Below are positions 7,346 to 14,488 of a stretch of 19,358 nucleotides of DNA, piece after piece. This stretch comes from an uncultured Desulfobacterales bacterium (lineage in GTDB: Bacteria > Desulfobacterota > Desulfobacteria > Desulfobacterales > G020354645), in NCBI GenBank assembly GCA_947259865.1, contig CAMYNZ010000050.1, positions 1 through 19,358 of the forward strand. The letters run 5' to 3'. The notes under the pieces were generated by a model, which did no database searches, was not told the origin of the DNA, and was given only the letters and a program-made list of their open reading frames with translations. A program made the translations under genes and the position numbers. The first letter of the stretch is position 1; every line of letters begins with the position of its first letter.

Positions 7346-9910
7346 ATGTTGACCAAAAAAGATTTACGTATCGGGGTATTTGTATGCGATTGCGGATCAA
7401 ACATCGCAGGGTTTCTGGATACCGAGGCGGTGCGAGTTTTTTCCGACACGTTGCCCGATGTGGTCGTATCTGTGCGCAACAAATACTCCTGTTCCGATCC
7501 CGGACAGCAGGAAATTCAGCGAACGATATTTGAAAAGAAGTTGAACCGGGTTGTGGTTGCCTCTTGTTCACCCGCCTCGTACGAGGTCATATTTCGCCAA
7601 TGTATCCAGGGTGCCGGGCTCAACCCCTATTTGCTGGAAATGGCCAATATCCGCGAGCATTGTTCGTGGGTGACCCAGGATCAGGCGGACGCGACCCGCA
7701 AGGCAAAGGACATCGTTAAAGTGGCGGTAGCGCGGGCACGATGGCTTTACCCACAGGATGAAGAGCAGATTTCAGTTACCGATGCAGCCCTGGTTGTCGG
7801 CGGCGGGGTAGCGGGTATGCAAGCGGCCCTTGATCTGGCGGATGCCGGGCACCAGGTTTATCTGGTTGAGAAAAAGCCTTCCATCGGCGGCATTATGGCT
7901 CAGCTCGACAAGGTATATCCCGACATTGAGTGCAGCATCTGAATCCTGGGTCCCAAGATGATGGATGTCGGTCGACATCCCAAGATTGCGCTTTTGACCA
8001 ATTCAGACATTGAGGATGTCTCGGGCTATGTGGGTAATTTTAAAGCCCGTATTCGCAAAAAAACCCGTTATGTTGATGCGGATGAATGCACCACCTGTGG
8101 TGATTGCGTGAGTGTCTGTCCGGTTGTTGTGCCCGATGAATATCAGATCGGTCTGAGCAGTCGCCGGGCGATTTATATCCCTTTTCCCCAGGCAGTGCCA
8201 TCTGCTTATACGATTTCAGCCGATGATTGCCTGGGGCTGAATCCTATTGCTTGCGGGAAATGCCTTGAAGCGTGTGAGAAACAATGCATCAACCTGGATT
8301 CAAAAGACGAAGTTATTGAAGTTGATGTGGGAGCGATCATCGTTGCAACCGGAATGGATGTATACGATCCAACTGCTCTGGACGAATATGGTTATACCCA
8401 CTTTTCTAACGTGGTCACCAGTTTAGAATTCGAGCGCCTAATATCAACCGGCGGCCCGCTGGGCGGCCATCTGGGGCGACCCGGCGATCTGAAACGGCCC
8501 CGGCGCATCGGATTTGTCCAGTGCGTCGGTTCGCGCACGCAAGATCCCAGCCGGGGAAATCCCTATTGTTCCAATATCTGTTGTATGAATACCATCAAAG
8601 ATGCCCAATATTTGATGGACAATTATCCGGATTCCGAAATTACGGTTTTTTATATCGACTTGCGGGCCTACGGAAAAGGCTTTGAGGAACTTCTGGTGCG
8701 GACTAGAAGTCATGGTGTCCGCTACGTCAGAGGCCTGCCGGGTGAGGTGCGCGAGAATACCGAAACCGGCGATTTGATGGTAACGGTGGAGAATACTACT
8801 GATAAACGCATTGAAACCTATGCGTTTGAAATGCTGGTTTTGGCTGTCGGCACAACCTGGGCCATGGATACCGAGCCGATTCGGCAAATGGTCAGTCTTT
8901 CAAAGTCGCCCGACGGATTTTTGAAAGAAGCCCACGCAAAATTGCGTCCGGTTGATACGCCGACCAAGGGCGTCTTCATTGCGGGCGCAGTCGAAAGCCC
9001 CAAGGACATTCGTGAGAGTGTAACCCAAGCCAGCGCCGCCAGCTCCCGGGCGTCCATCCTGTTGAATAAAGACCGCTTTGCGGTGGAAGCCATAACAGCT
9101 GTGGTTTTTGAGGAACAGTGCACCCAGTGCGGGCTGTGTGCAAAGGTTTGCCCATTCGGAGCAATCACCTGGAAAAAGAAGCAGGTGCCGAAGTTGGTCA
9201 GTGCGGCATGTTCCGGATGCGGCGGCTGCGCTGCCGAGTGTAAATTCGGCGCCATCGAAATGCGACACTTTTCAGACCAGGCGATTTACGCCCAGATTGA
9301 CGCCATACTGGAAAATGGTTCTCAGGAAAAGGCGCTGGCTTTCGCCTGCAACTGGTGTTCATATGCCGGTGCCGATACCGCCGGTGTAAGCCGTATGGAA
9401 TATCCGCCCAATGCGCGCATCATTCGCACCATGTGCTCTGCACGGGTTAATCCTGAATTCGTCTGGTATGCCTTCCAGAAAGGTGCACCGGTGGTATTGG
9501 TATCCGGATGCCACTATGCCGATTGTCATTATATTGATGCCAACCGCAGCACCGTCAGGCGAATGGATGGACTTTGGGATGGCCTTGAGAAATCCGGCGT
9601 CCGTCCCCAGCGGCTGCTTCTGGAATGGTGTTCGGCTGCAGAAGGCCCCCGCTGGCAGACGATTATGAAAGAGACAGAGAAACGGCGTCAATCAGTTACG
9701 CTCGAAGAACTGGAGCAAACCCGTAACGGGTTGGCCAAGGCCGGTGTGCCCAGGCCGCGCAATCCTAAAGCTGCCGATGAAGGTCAAGACGCCGATTTTG
9801 GGTGTATGCGTTGCGGTCACATCTGGTCTGCTCTGTTCGATGTCAATATCGAGCGAACCTGTGCCGAGTGCAGATCCAATAGCGTAAGGTGGCTGTGGAA
9901 GAAAACTTAA
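7346..9910 (+). CDS. hdrA: Selenocysteine-containing HdrA-MvhD fusion with C-terminal zinc ribbon
   Basis: Read through TGA 7940-7942 as selenocysteine, this is one 854-residue protein. Domains: HdrA N-terminal domain (about 1-135, with C14 and C16); FAD Rossmann motif GGGVAG (152-157); CSIU motif with Sec199, followed by ILGPKMM; ferredoxin motif C248, C251, C254, C258; a second cysteine group (about 295-314); the rest of the thioredoxin-reductase-like fold; two ferredoxin motifs (C592-C602, C622-C632); and an MvhD domain (C668, C671, C697, C722, C727). A CxxC...CxxC zinc ribbon (C820, C823, C839, C842) ends the protein. HdrA is the FAD subunit that carries out electron bifurcation in Hdr complexes, and MvhD passes electrons to it. 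HdrA with Sec at this site is known from methanogens and some anaerobic bacteria. The start is supported by a strong GGAGG (7338-7342), though its spacing to the ATG is short. A pseudogene was considered and rejected. Confidence 0.9.
7940..7942 (+). other. In-frame UGA recoded as selenocysteine (Sec199)
   Basis: The reading frame before and after TGA is the same, with no base gained or lost. The residues around it (ECSI-U-ILGPKMM) match the HdrA CxxC segment, with Sec replacing the second Cys. A hairpin of bacterial SECIS form follows. Confidence 0.9.
7963..7980 (+). promoter_or_regulatory. Bacterial SECIS hairpin
   Basis: Arms GGATGTC (7963-7969) and GACATCC (7974-7980) pair perfectly around a GGTC loop (7970-7973). 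The loop begins 27 bases after the UGA, within the usual 16-37 range as I recall it, and its GGUC sequence matches the loop core of the E. coli fdhF SECIS. It lies inside the coding sequence, as expected in bacteria, and would bind SelB. Confidence 0.85.
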
Positions 9911-9928
9911 ATTCGCTTTAATGCGAAT
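9911..9928 (-). terminator. Weak hairpin between convergent genes
   Basis: ATTCGC (9911-9916) pairs with GCGAAT (9923-9928) around a 6-base loop. Read on the minus strand it is followed by TTAAGTTTTC, so it may terminate the small minus-strand gene; on the plus strand there is no T run. The stem is short, so this is tentative. Confidence 0.35.
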
Positions 9929-9938
9929 GCTAACGGAC

Positions 9939-10376
9939 TTATGATTCTTTGATTTTCAGTTTTTGTAAGAAATTTTGCAAAAAACGGTGCACCACATACG
10001 GCACGTCGTGTTTATCGATCATACTGCGACTGCTGAACGAATCGGATAAACTTTCAAGAATATTGCCTAACTTGTTAAAGTACAGGCTGTAAATGTGTTC
10101 ACGTTTGCTGCCATCAAATTCATCCAGCTTTTCAAAATCGACTTTGCCCAACAGGCTATCTTCAGAATTGAACACCAGGGAAAATTTAACAAAAACCGGT
10201 GAATCAAATACGCTTAATTGCAGGATCGTATCGCGAGATGTATTAAATTCGATTTCCAGTAGTTTCTCTTCTTTTAAAAATTCCTCAAAATTTTTTACAA
10301 ACTGGACAAACTTAAATTTGAACTGGCGATAATCCCCGATGGCTGCCTTAATAATATCCGTTTCGCTTTGACTCAT
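9939..10376 (-). CDS. Hypothetical protein, 145 residues
   Basis: I do not recognise a family. The start ATG 10376 is chosen because GGGGGA lies just upstream; a TTG at 10391 would add five residues. The product is acidic and basic in patches, rich in Phe, Lys, Leu and Ser, without signal peptide, membrane segment or Cys motif. Long amphipathic helices are likely at about residues 10-45 and 95-140, with a probable beta-rich middle (LQLSVFDSPVFVKFSLVF). The gene is visibly richer in A+T than the hdr genes and converges on hdrA with a 28-base gap, so it is not part of that operon. A small cytosolic helical protein, perhaps an adaptor, is all that can be said. Confidence 0.65.
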   Translation of the reverse strand: MSQSETDIIKAAIGDYRQFKFKFVQFVKNFEEFLKEEKLLEIEFNTSRDTILQLSVFDSPVFVKFSLVFNSEDSLLGKVDFEKLDEFDGSKREHIYSLYFNKLGNILESLSDSFSSRSMIDKHDVPYVVHRFLQNFLQKLKIKES

Positions 10377-10737
10377 GCATCCCCCACGCAATGCAACCGC
10401 GCCGCCTGTGCTGGCTTGGATTCTTATTTATACAGCCGCATAGACTGCTGTGTAATTATACCTTATTATCTTTACGAATTAAAGGGAGTAATACATTTAG
10501 AACTCCAGAAGGGCAGATTAAGCGCTGCGAAAAAATATTCCCTGAATTAAGAATTCAGTTTCACATTACTTAAGAAATGTTTTTCACAATCAGCCCAATC
10601 AAGATTTCCAGCTGTCGGTGCTAATCCTTTGACACGCAACCGATACCCCGCAAAATGGCATATCAAAATACATCTGCACGAATTTTGCATTAATTTTGTC
10701 AAATCAGAAAATGAAACTCCTTTGAAGGCAGGTGACC
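10377..10737. other. AT-rich intergenic region
   Basis: No convincing gene. Short overlapping open frames at 10368-10573 have no ribosome binding site and no family resemblance. One compact palindrome is present: CTGAATT-AAG-AATTCAG at 10542-10558, followed by TTT; it could be a weak terminator or a binding site. The region must hold the promoters of the divergent genes on either side, but no clear -35/-10 pair was identified. Confidence 0.4.
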
Positions 10738-10932
10738 ATGGTTCCATATTTGTGGCCTGATAATAGAGGCAGGCGGTCGGGGATTGATCGGCGTAAATTC
10801 TCATATGCTTTTGTTATTCCGGAACGCAGGTCCGGCAAAGATCGTAGAACCGGGCTTGACCGCAGAAGTGTTCAGCAAGTCCGGGTAGAATACGACTTTG
10901 AGCGCCGGCGTGTATTCAGAGCCGTATTTTAA
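10738..10932 (+). CDS. Small arginine-rich DRR/ERR-motif protein (copy A)
   Basis: 64 residues, strongly basic. It is made of spaced double-arginine motifs: GRRSGIDRR, PERRSGKDRRTGLDRRS, and a C-terminal FERRRVF. ATG 10738 has GAAGG 9 bases ahead; an in-frame GTG at 10732 would be too close to it. It shares the same motif order with the gene at 11631-11840, so both are likely real. Similar short DRR-repeat proteins are, from memory, frequent in deltaproteobacterial genomes, but I know of no established function. Nucleic-acid or membrane-lipid binding through the arginines is only a guess. A clear terminator follows 18 bases after the stop codon, so it appears to be transcribed alone. Confidence 0.7.
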   Translation: MVPYLWPDNRGRRSGIDRRKFSYAFVIPERRSGKDRRTGLDRRSVQQVRVEYDFERRRVFRAVF

Positions 10933-10950
10933 CACCTTATTCAACCTGCA

Positions 10951-10984
10951 GGCGGGGTCAGAAGTATACCCCGCCATTTTTTTC
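10951..10984 (+). terminator. Rho-independent terminator
   Basis: GGCGGGGT (10951-10958) and ACCCCGCC (10968-10975) form a perfect 8-bp GC-rich stem with a 9-base loop, followed by A and seven T. It ends the transcript of the small arginine-rich gene just upstream. Confidence 0.88.
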
Positions 10985-11630
10985 GGGTCCATCCCAGCGA
11001 CGCTGAAAATGAGACCAAAAAGCGTAACACCCCGCAATGAGTATGAGACCATCCCGGCGCGGATCTAATACCCGAAAAAAAAAAACCGATTAAAATACGA
11101 ATGGGTTCGTATTGACATAACGTTTGCATTATGATTCAGGCACCCATTTTCTTAATTCGACATAAAATCAGTATGTTATTTTAAATTACCCTCCGACCTG
11201 TAAGATATCTCGGAATTAAGTCTATCCTAATATTAGAGTCACTCCATTGCCGGATTATGGAAATTAAAAGAAGCGGTTTCAGATTTTCAGATTTGGCCCG
11301 CGGGTCCCGCCGCAACTAAGCGGTCAAAAACCCGTTTTGATAACCGTGTCAAAGAATATGGGCAACCGCCCGTTATTTTCTTGATTTTTTTACTTAAGGT
11401 ACTAATAAATTGTAACTAAGAAGAAATAGAAATATACGAACATTTTCCTAGCAAATATACGTATTTCTTCGTATTGATTTTGTAACACTTTCAATTACAA
11501 ATAGATATAAATTGCCTGTTTGACACTGACCCACAAATTACATTTTAATCTTTTTGTGTTTTTGATATGAGTTTGAGAGCGGATGTGGCTTTAAGGCCCA
11601 GTTACTTTTAGACCTCAGTAAAGTCCGGTT
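10985..11630. other. Long AT-rich intergenic region with inverted repeats
   Basis: No gene was supported. Contents: a 12-base inverted repeat joining the terminator T-tract TTTTTTTCGGGT (10977-10988) to ACCCGAAAAAAA (11070-11081); a perfect 8-base inverted repeat AATACGAA/TTCGTATT (11094-11101 and 11106-11113); a second ATACGAA/TTCGTAT pair (11434-11440 and 11468-11474); and TGGGCAACCGCCCGT at 11359-11373, repeated exactly at 12571-12585. The length and repeats suggest a regulatory or non-coding RNA region. Confidence 0.5.
11094..11113. promoter_or_regulatory. Inverted repeat AATACGAA-N4-TTCGTATT
   Basis: Perfect 8-base arms with a TGGG spacer. The half-site TTCGTATTGA recurs at 11468-11477, facing ATACGAA at 11434. 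Two related sites upstream of the 11631 gene are consistent with an operator for a dimeric regulator, but no regulator gene can be assigned. Confidence 0.35.
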
Positions 11631-11840
11631 ATGTATGTTTTAAATGGCATGCTCTCATTGAGCGATATGGGCGGGCGTCGAAGGTTGAAAGACCGGAGAG
11701 AATCTTCGTCTGCATACCATTTGCCCGAAAGAAGAGCCTACGGACCAAGACGCAGCGGCTATGACCGTAGAAGTATCCTTGGTTGCACAATCAGAAAAAG
11801 CTTCGAACGCCGAAGGGCATTCAAGGCATTGTGCTCTTAA
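11631..11840 (+). CDS. Small arginine-rich DRR/ERR-motif protein (copy B)
   Basis: 69 residues at most. Paralogue of the 64-residue protein encoded about 900 bases upstream: both contain GRR...DRR, PERR, RRSG/RRTG, DRRS and a C-terminal FERRR-F-A, in the same order and with similar spacing. No strong ribosome binding site precedes ATG 11631; the internal ATG at 11667, which begins right before GGRRR and has a GAG at short distance, is an alternative start that would match copy A better. It is strongly basic with one Cys and no membrane segment. Its function is unknown. It converges with the small membrane-protein gene downstream, leaving about 29 bases between them. Confidence 0.6.
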   Translation: MYVLNGMLSLSDMGGRRRLKDRRESSSAYHLPERRAYGPRRSGYDRRSILGCTIRKSFERRRAFKALCS

Positions 11841-11869
11841 ATCAACCCCGCAATGGGTGGACGGCTTAG

Positions 11870-12070
11870 TTATTCAGATTCTTGCAGTCGCTGTTTAATT
11901 TTTCTTGTTTTCTGATCCACCGCTTCTGCCGTGTCTTCGGCACGTTCGATAATTTTTATTTCTTTTTCACCATCAATGCTGTCTGAAGTATTGGCCTGCA
12001 TGTTTTTTACGACCAGAATCCCCACTACCAACATGGTGATAGCAACCACAATCATCAATGCGCCCCGCAT
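11870..12070 (-). CDS. Small single-span membrane protein
   Basis: 66 residues. An N-terminal hydrophobic helix (about residues 5-22, LMIVVAITMLVVGILVVKN) is followed by a charged, probably helical or coiled tail rich in Glu, Lys and Arg. The start ATG has an excellent SD (AAGGAGAG, 6 bases ahead). No signal-peptidase site is evident, so it is likely a membrane-anchored protein with the tail on one face of the membrane. No family was recognised; small proteins of this build often associate with larger membrane or envelope complexes, but no partner is indicated by the neighbours. Confidence 0.65.
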   Translation of the reverse strand: MRGALMIVVAITMLVVGILVVKNMQANTSDSIDGEKEIKIIERAEDTAEAVDQKTRKIKQRLQESE

Positions 12071-12229
12071 AGGATCTCTCCTTGTTAGTTTTTAACCGCT
12101 TGGCTTTGACCTGCAATGATTATAGCAATATTCTGGTTTAAGATCAATTATGCACGGCTGATCGCAAACAGCCCGTTGAGATTCAAAACTTAAAACTATC
12201 ACTAAAAGTCAATGTTTGGTTTGAAAAAA

Positions 12230-12426
12230 TTTTGCTCACACCGGCGACCATTTTGGGGACGCCTGTTGATTCAGGTCTAAATCAAAAGAACTCGACCTCG
12301 TTCCGCCTGTGTCGGAACTCGGGACTCAGACAGCTTTTGATTTTTATCCGCCAGAGAACGTTGGCCGATAAACACCCTGCCCCAACAGGCGTCTTAATCC
12401 CAAAATGCTCGATGGCCCTCGCAAAA
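12230..12426. repeat. Nested imperfect palindrome, about 200 nt
   Basis: Complementary segments pair in order from outside to inside: TTTTGC (12230) with GCAAAA (12421-12426); CATTTTGGG with CCCAAAATG; ACGCCTGTTG (12259-12268) with CAACAGGCGT (12383-12392); AAATCAAAAG with CTTTTGATTT; and GTTCCG with CGGAAC around a 7-base centre near 12307-12313. Unpaired bulges separate the blocks. It could be a MITE-like mobile remnant, a structured RNA, or a cruciform; no transposase is nearby. Confidence 0.7.
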
Positions 12427-12547
12427 CTTTTTCAAACACTCAGTTGAAATTTGAGAATTATTTTGAGACATGACACCGGATGTTAAATAGCTTTACTTTG
12501 ATATAATAACAGCTACTTAAAACTTAACACCTAAAACTTAAAACGGA

Positions 12548-12585
12548 ACGGGCGGTTGCGCAAACGGATTTGGGCAACCGCCCGT
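12548..12585. repeat. Long GC-rich hairpin downstream of the symporter gene
   Basis: ACGGGCGGTTGC (12548-12559) and GCAACCGCCCGT (12574-12585) are exact 12-base complements. The loop can extend the stem with CAAA/TTTG around CGGA. It lies 45 bases beyond the stop codon of the minus-strand symporter gene, so it may terminate that transcript although no strong T run follows. Fifteen bases of one arm recur at 11359-11373. Confidence 0.6.
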
Positions 12586-12629
12586 CTAGCATACATCATT
12601 CGGGGCGCGGTCTTAAAAAGGGTGCTGCG

Positions 12630-14126
12630 CTATATGAATTTATGTTTTGGCAGGTTTTCTTCTAAGTAGCCGATAAACTCTTCGGCCTTTTGAAGCGGAG
12701 CGGCGGTAACGCAGCTAATGCCGATAAATAGAACCAGGCAAACAATAAGACCCCATACACCCGGCCACATTCCTAAAGGTTTAATGCCCGTCAACTGCAA
12801 GACCAACACCAATACCGCTCCGATTACCATACTGCCAAGGGCACCGGCGGCTGTAGCTCGTTTCCAAAAAAAAGCACCGATAATCGCAGGCATGGCCATT
12901 AGAAGCCCGGCGGACGCAGCCGATGAAAGCGGGGCTATCATAAAAGCCAGCCCCGTTTTCCCTGCGGCCCAATACGCAAAGATAAAGAATATGGCCGCCA
13001 AAAAAGGGATAATGATTTTTCCGATCCGCAGTTCGACTGTTTCCGAAATATTGGCATTAAAACCGATTTTAATAAGGTCACGGGTGCACATGGCAGAGAG
13101 ACTCAGCAAAATAGAGTCGATGGTTGAAATAGCTGCCGACAATATGCCGACCATTACGAATATGGCGATCAGCTTGGGGACTATCGGCAAAGCCAGTAGT
13201 GACGGTGTGGCTAAATCTGCGGCTTTTAGACCGGGTATCAACAGTTTGGCGCAAAACCCCCAGAGAACGGAAACGAGGGTGTAAACTAGACCGAATATAA
13301 GGAATCCGCCGATCATCTGCTGAAAGGCTCTGACCGAATCGGGTACGAAGAGTCTCTGGGTCACCTGGGGATTGGTGAGGGGAAAAAAGAGCCAGGGTAG
13401 CGCAAGCCCGAAAAACAAATTAAATTTGAATAAACCCGGGCCGGCCAGCAATTGCGGAATATCCCGGTTCATTTGGATAAAAAACTTGTCGAAACCACCG
13501 AACCCCCTGTATACCACAACCCATAGGGTCACAATCGATGTTACCAGCATGACGGCAGCTTGCAAAGCGTCTGTCCAGGCGACCGAGCGCAAGCCCGCAA
13601 TGTTGGACCAGATAACAGCCACCAGAGTGGCAATAATCATTGCACCCATAAGCGGGATCGCGTCCCGGGATACAACGGCCAGCAGATAACCGATACCCAT
13701 TAACTGTATCGCGGCGTAGGGTACAAGAAAGATAAGACACAGGACCGCGGCCGCAATCCCCACCGCCCGACTTTGATATCGATCTGCCAATAGTTGCGCA
13801 TGCGTAAGGTAGTCAAACTTTCGTCCTACCAGCCAAAACCGGGGCCCGAAAAAAACAACCAGTACCAGACCACCCAGATACGTTAATTCAAAACCCAAAG
13901 CGCCAACGCCGAATTTATACGTCAAACCGGCAAGGCCGACCATCATAAAAGCACTGTAGGTGGTTGCTGCATACGTCAGGGCCGAGACAAATCCTCCCAG
14001 CTGGCGATTGGCCAGAAAGAATTCATTCATACCGGTGCCCATCCTCTGTCTGGCAATAAATGCAACCCCAATTCCAACAACGATATAAACAATCACCGTT
14101 AGCCATGCAGAAACGCTTGCGCTCAA
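12630..14126 (-). CDS. Sodium:solute symporter (SSS family)
   Basis: 498 residues, very hydrophobic, with about 13 predicted membrane helices. The family features are an N-terminal helix, the TYAATTYSAFMMVGLAG segment resembling the SSS sodium-site region, an ADRYQSR loop, and the TDALQAAVMLV segment. SSS carriers import solutes such as proline, pantothenate, acetate or other organic acids with Na+. The substrate cannot be read here; nearby racemase and tartrate/malate-type dehydrogenase genes make an organic or amino acid plausible. The start is a TTG at 14126, three bases after the stop of the small upstream membrane gene and preceded by GGGGGATAGG; the next Met (residue 29) would cut into the first helix. 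The pair is almost certainly co-transcribed. Confidence 0.88.
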   Translation of the reverse strand: MSASVSAWLTVIVYIVVGIGVAFIARQRMGTGMNEFFLANRQLGGFVSALTYAATTYSAFMMVGLAGLTYKFGVGALGFELTYLGGLVLVVFFGPRFWLVGRKFDYLTHAQLLADRYQSRAVGIAAAVLCLIFLVPYAAIQLMGIGYLLAVVSRDAIPLMGAMIIATLVAVIWSNIAGLRSVAWTDALQAAVMLVTSIVTLWVVVYRGFGGFDKFFIQMNRDIPQLLAGPGLFKFNLFFGLALPWLFFPLTNPQVTQRLFVPDSVRAFQQMIGGFLIFGLVYTLVSVLWGFCAKLLIPGLKAADLATPSLLALPIVPKLIAIFVMVGILSAAISTIDSILLSLSAMCTRDLIKIGFNANISETVELRIGKIIIPFLAAIFFIFAYWAAGKTGLAFMIAPLSSAASAGLLMAMPAIIGAFFWKRATAAGALGSMVIGAVLVLVLQLTGIKPLGMWPGVWGLIVCLVLFIGISCVTAAPLQKAEEFIGYLEENLPKHKFI

Positions 14127-14129
14127 AAC

Positions 14130-14336
14130 CTATCCCCCTGAGTTTTGGATTTCATTTTCTTGCCAAGGAAGGAACATGATAAACATGCTGACAACGGCCA
14201 CCAGTATCCATACCATCCAGAAAAGGAAACTACCCTTGAGCGCGGGTACATCCTTCAGCAGAAAAAATGGTATGAAGAAATCCAGTATAAAAAGAAAGAC
14301 AAACCAAATGACCCATAAAACAAAAGATTTTTGCAT
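14130..14336 (-). CDS. Small two-helix membrane partner of the symporter
   Basis: 68 residues with two membrane helices (about residues 5-27 and 36-58) and a short polar C-terminus. Its stop codon lies three bases before the symporter's TTG. Small two-span proteins directly ahead of SSS transporters are a known arrangement (YhdT with PanF, and DUF997/DUF3311/DUF4212-type partners); which of these it belongs to cannot be told by eye. It probably associates with the carrier in the inner membrane. A -10/-35 promoter was not identified upstream. Confidence 0.78.
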   Translation of the reverse strand: MQKSFVLWVIWFVFLFILDFFIPFFLLKDVPALKGSFLFWMVWILVAVVSMFIMFLPWQENEIQNSGG

Positions 14337-14444
14337 GGAGCGACCTTTTTTCTTAACTATAGCGCCGTCTATCTAAAAAGCAGTTTCAAAACCTTATCTT
14401 TTGGATTTGAATATGACAAAAAGATAATTGGGTGTCAATTCTTA

Positions 14445-14460
14445 ACGGGCTGCTGCCCGA
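14445..14460 (-). terminator. Weak terminator-like hairpin after the racemase gene
   Basis: Read on the minus strand, CGGGC-AGCA-GCCCG forms a 5-bp GC stem followed by TTAAGAATT. It lies about 30 bases past the stop codon of the racemase-family gene. The T tract is poor, so termination is tentative. Confidence 0.4.
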
Positions 14461-14488
14461 ATCCTTTTTGGCTTTATTTTTTCCGGCT

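Larger units (their letters stand above)
12071..12629. other. Intergenic region dominated by palindromic elements
   Basis: No gene supported; the one open frame here (12232-12447) lies within a palindrome and has no ribosome binding site. The region contains the nested palindrome at 12230-12426, exact direct repeats AAAACTTAAAAC at 12185-12196 and 12533-12544, and a long hairpin at 12548-12585. Confidence 0.6.

Noticed and set aside
7940..7942. hdrA as a nonsense-mutated pseudogene or two separate genes
   Set aside because: The frame is intact on both sides, the surrounding residues are conserved HdrA sequence, and a SECIS-like hairpin follows. Recoding explains all of this.
10368..10573. 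Two overlapping 60-residue open frames
   Set aside because: No ribosome binding site, no motif, and mutually overlapping in different frames.
11112..11127. Sigma54-type promoter near TTGACATAACGTTTGC
   Set aside because: The -24 element lacks the invariant GG and the spacing fits only loosely.
10941..11129. Small minus-strand open frames over the terminator
   Set aside because: They read through a strong hairpin and T/A tracts, and have no start signals.
12230..12426. Integron attC site
   Set aside because: The palindrome lacks clear RYYYAAC and GTTRRRY core sites at its ends, and no integrase or cassette-like gene array is present.
12232..12447. 71-residue open frame
   Set aside because: It is contained in the nested palindrome, has no ribosome binding site, and has no protein-like composition.
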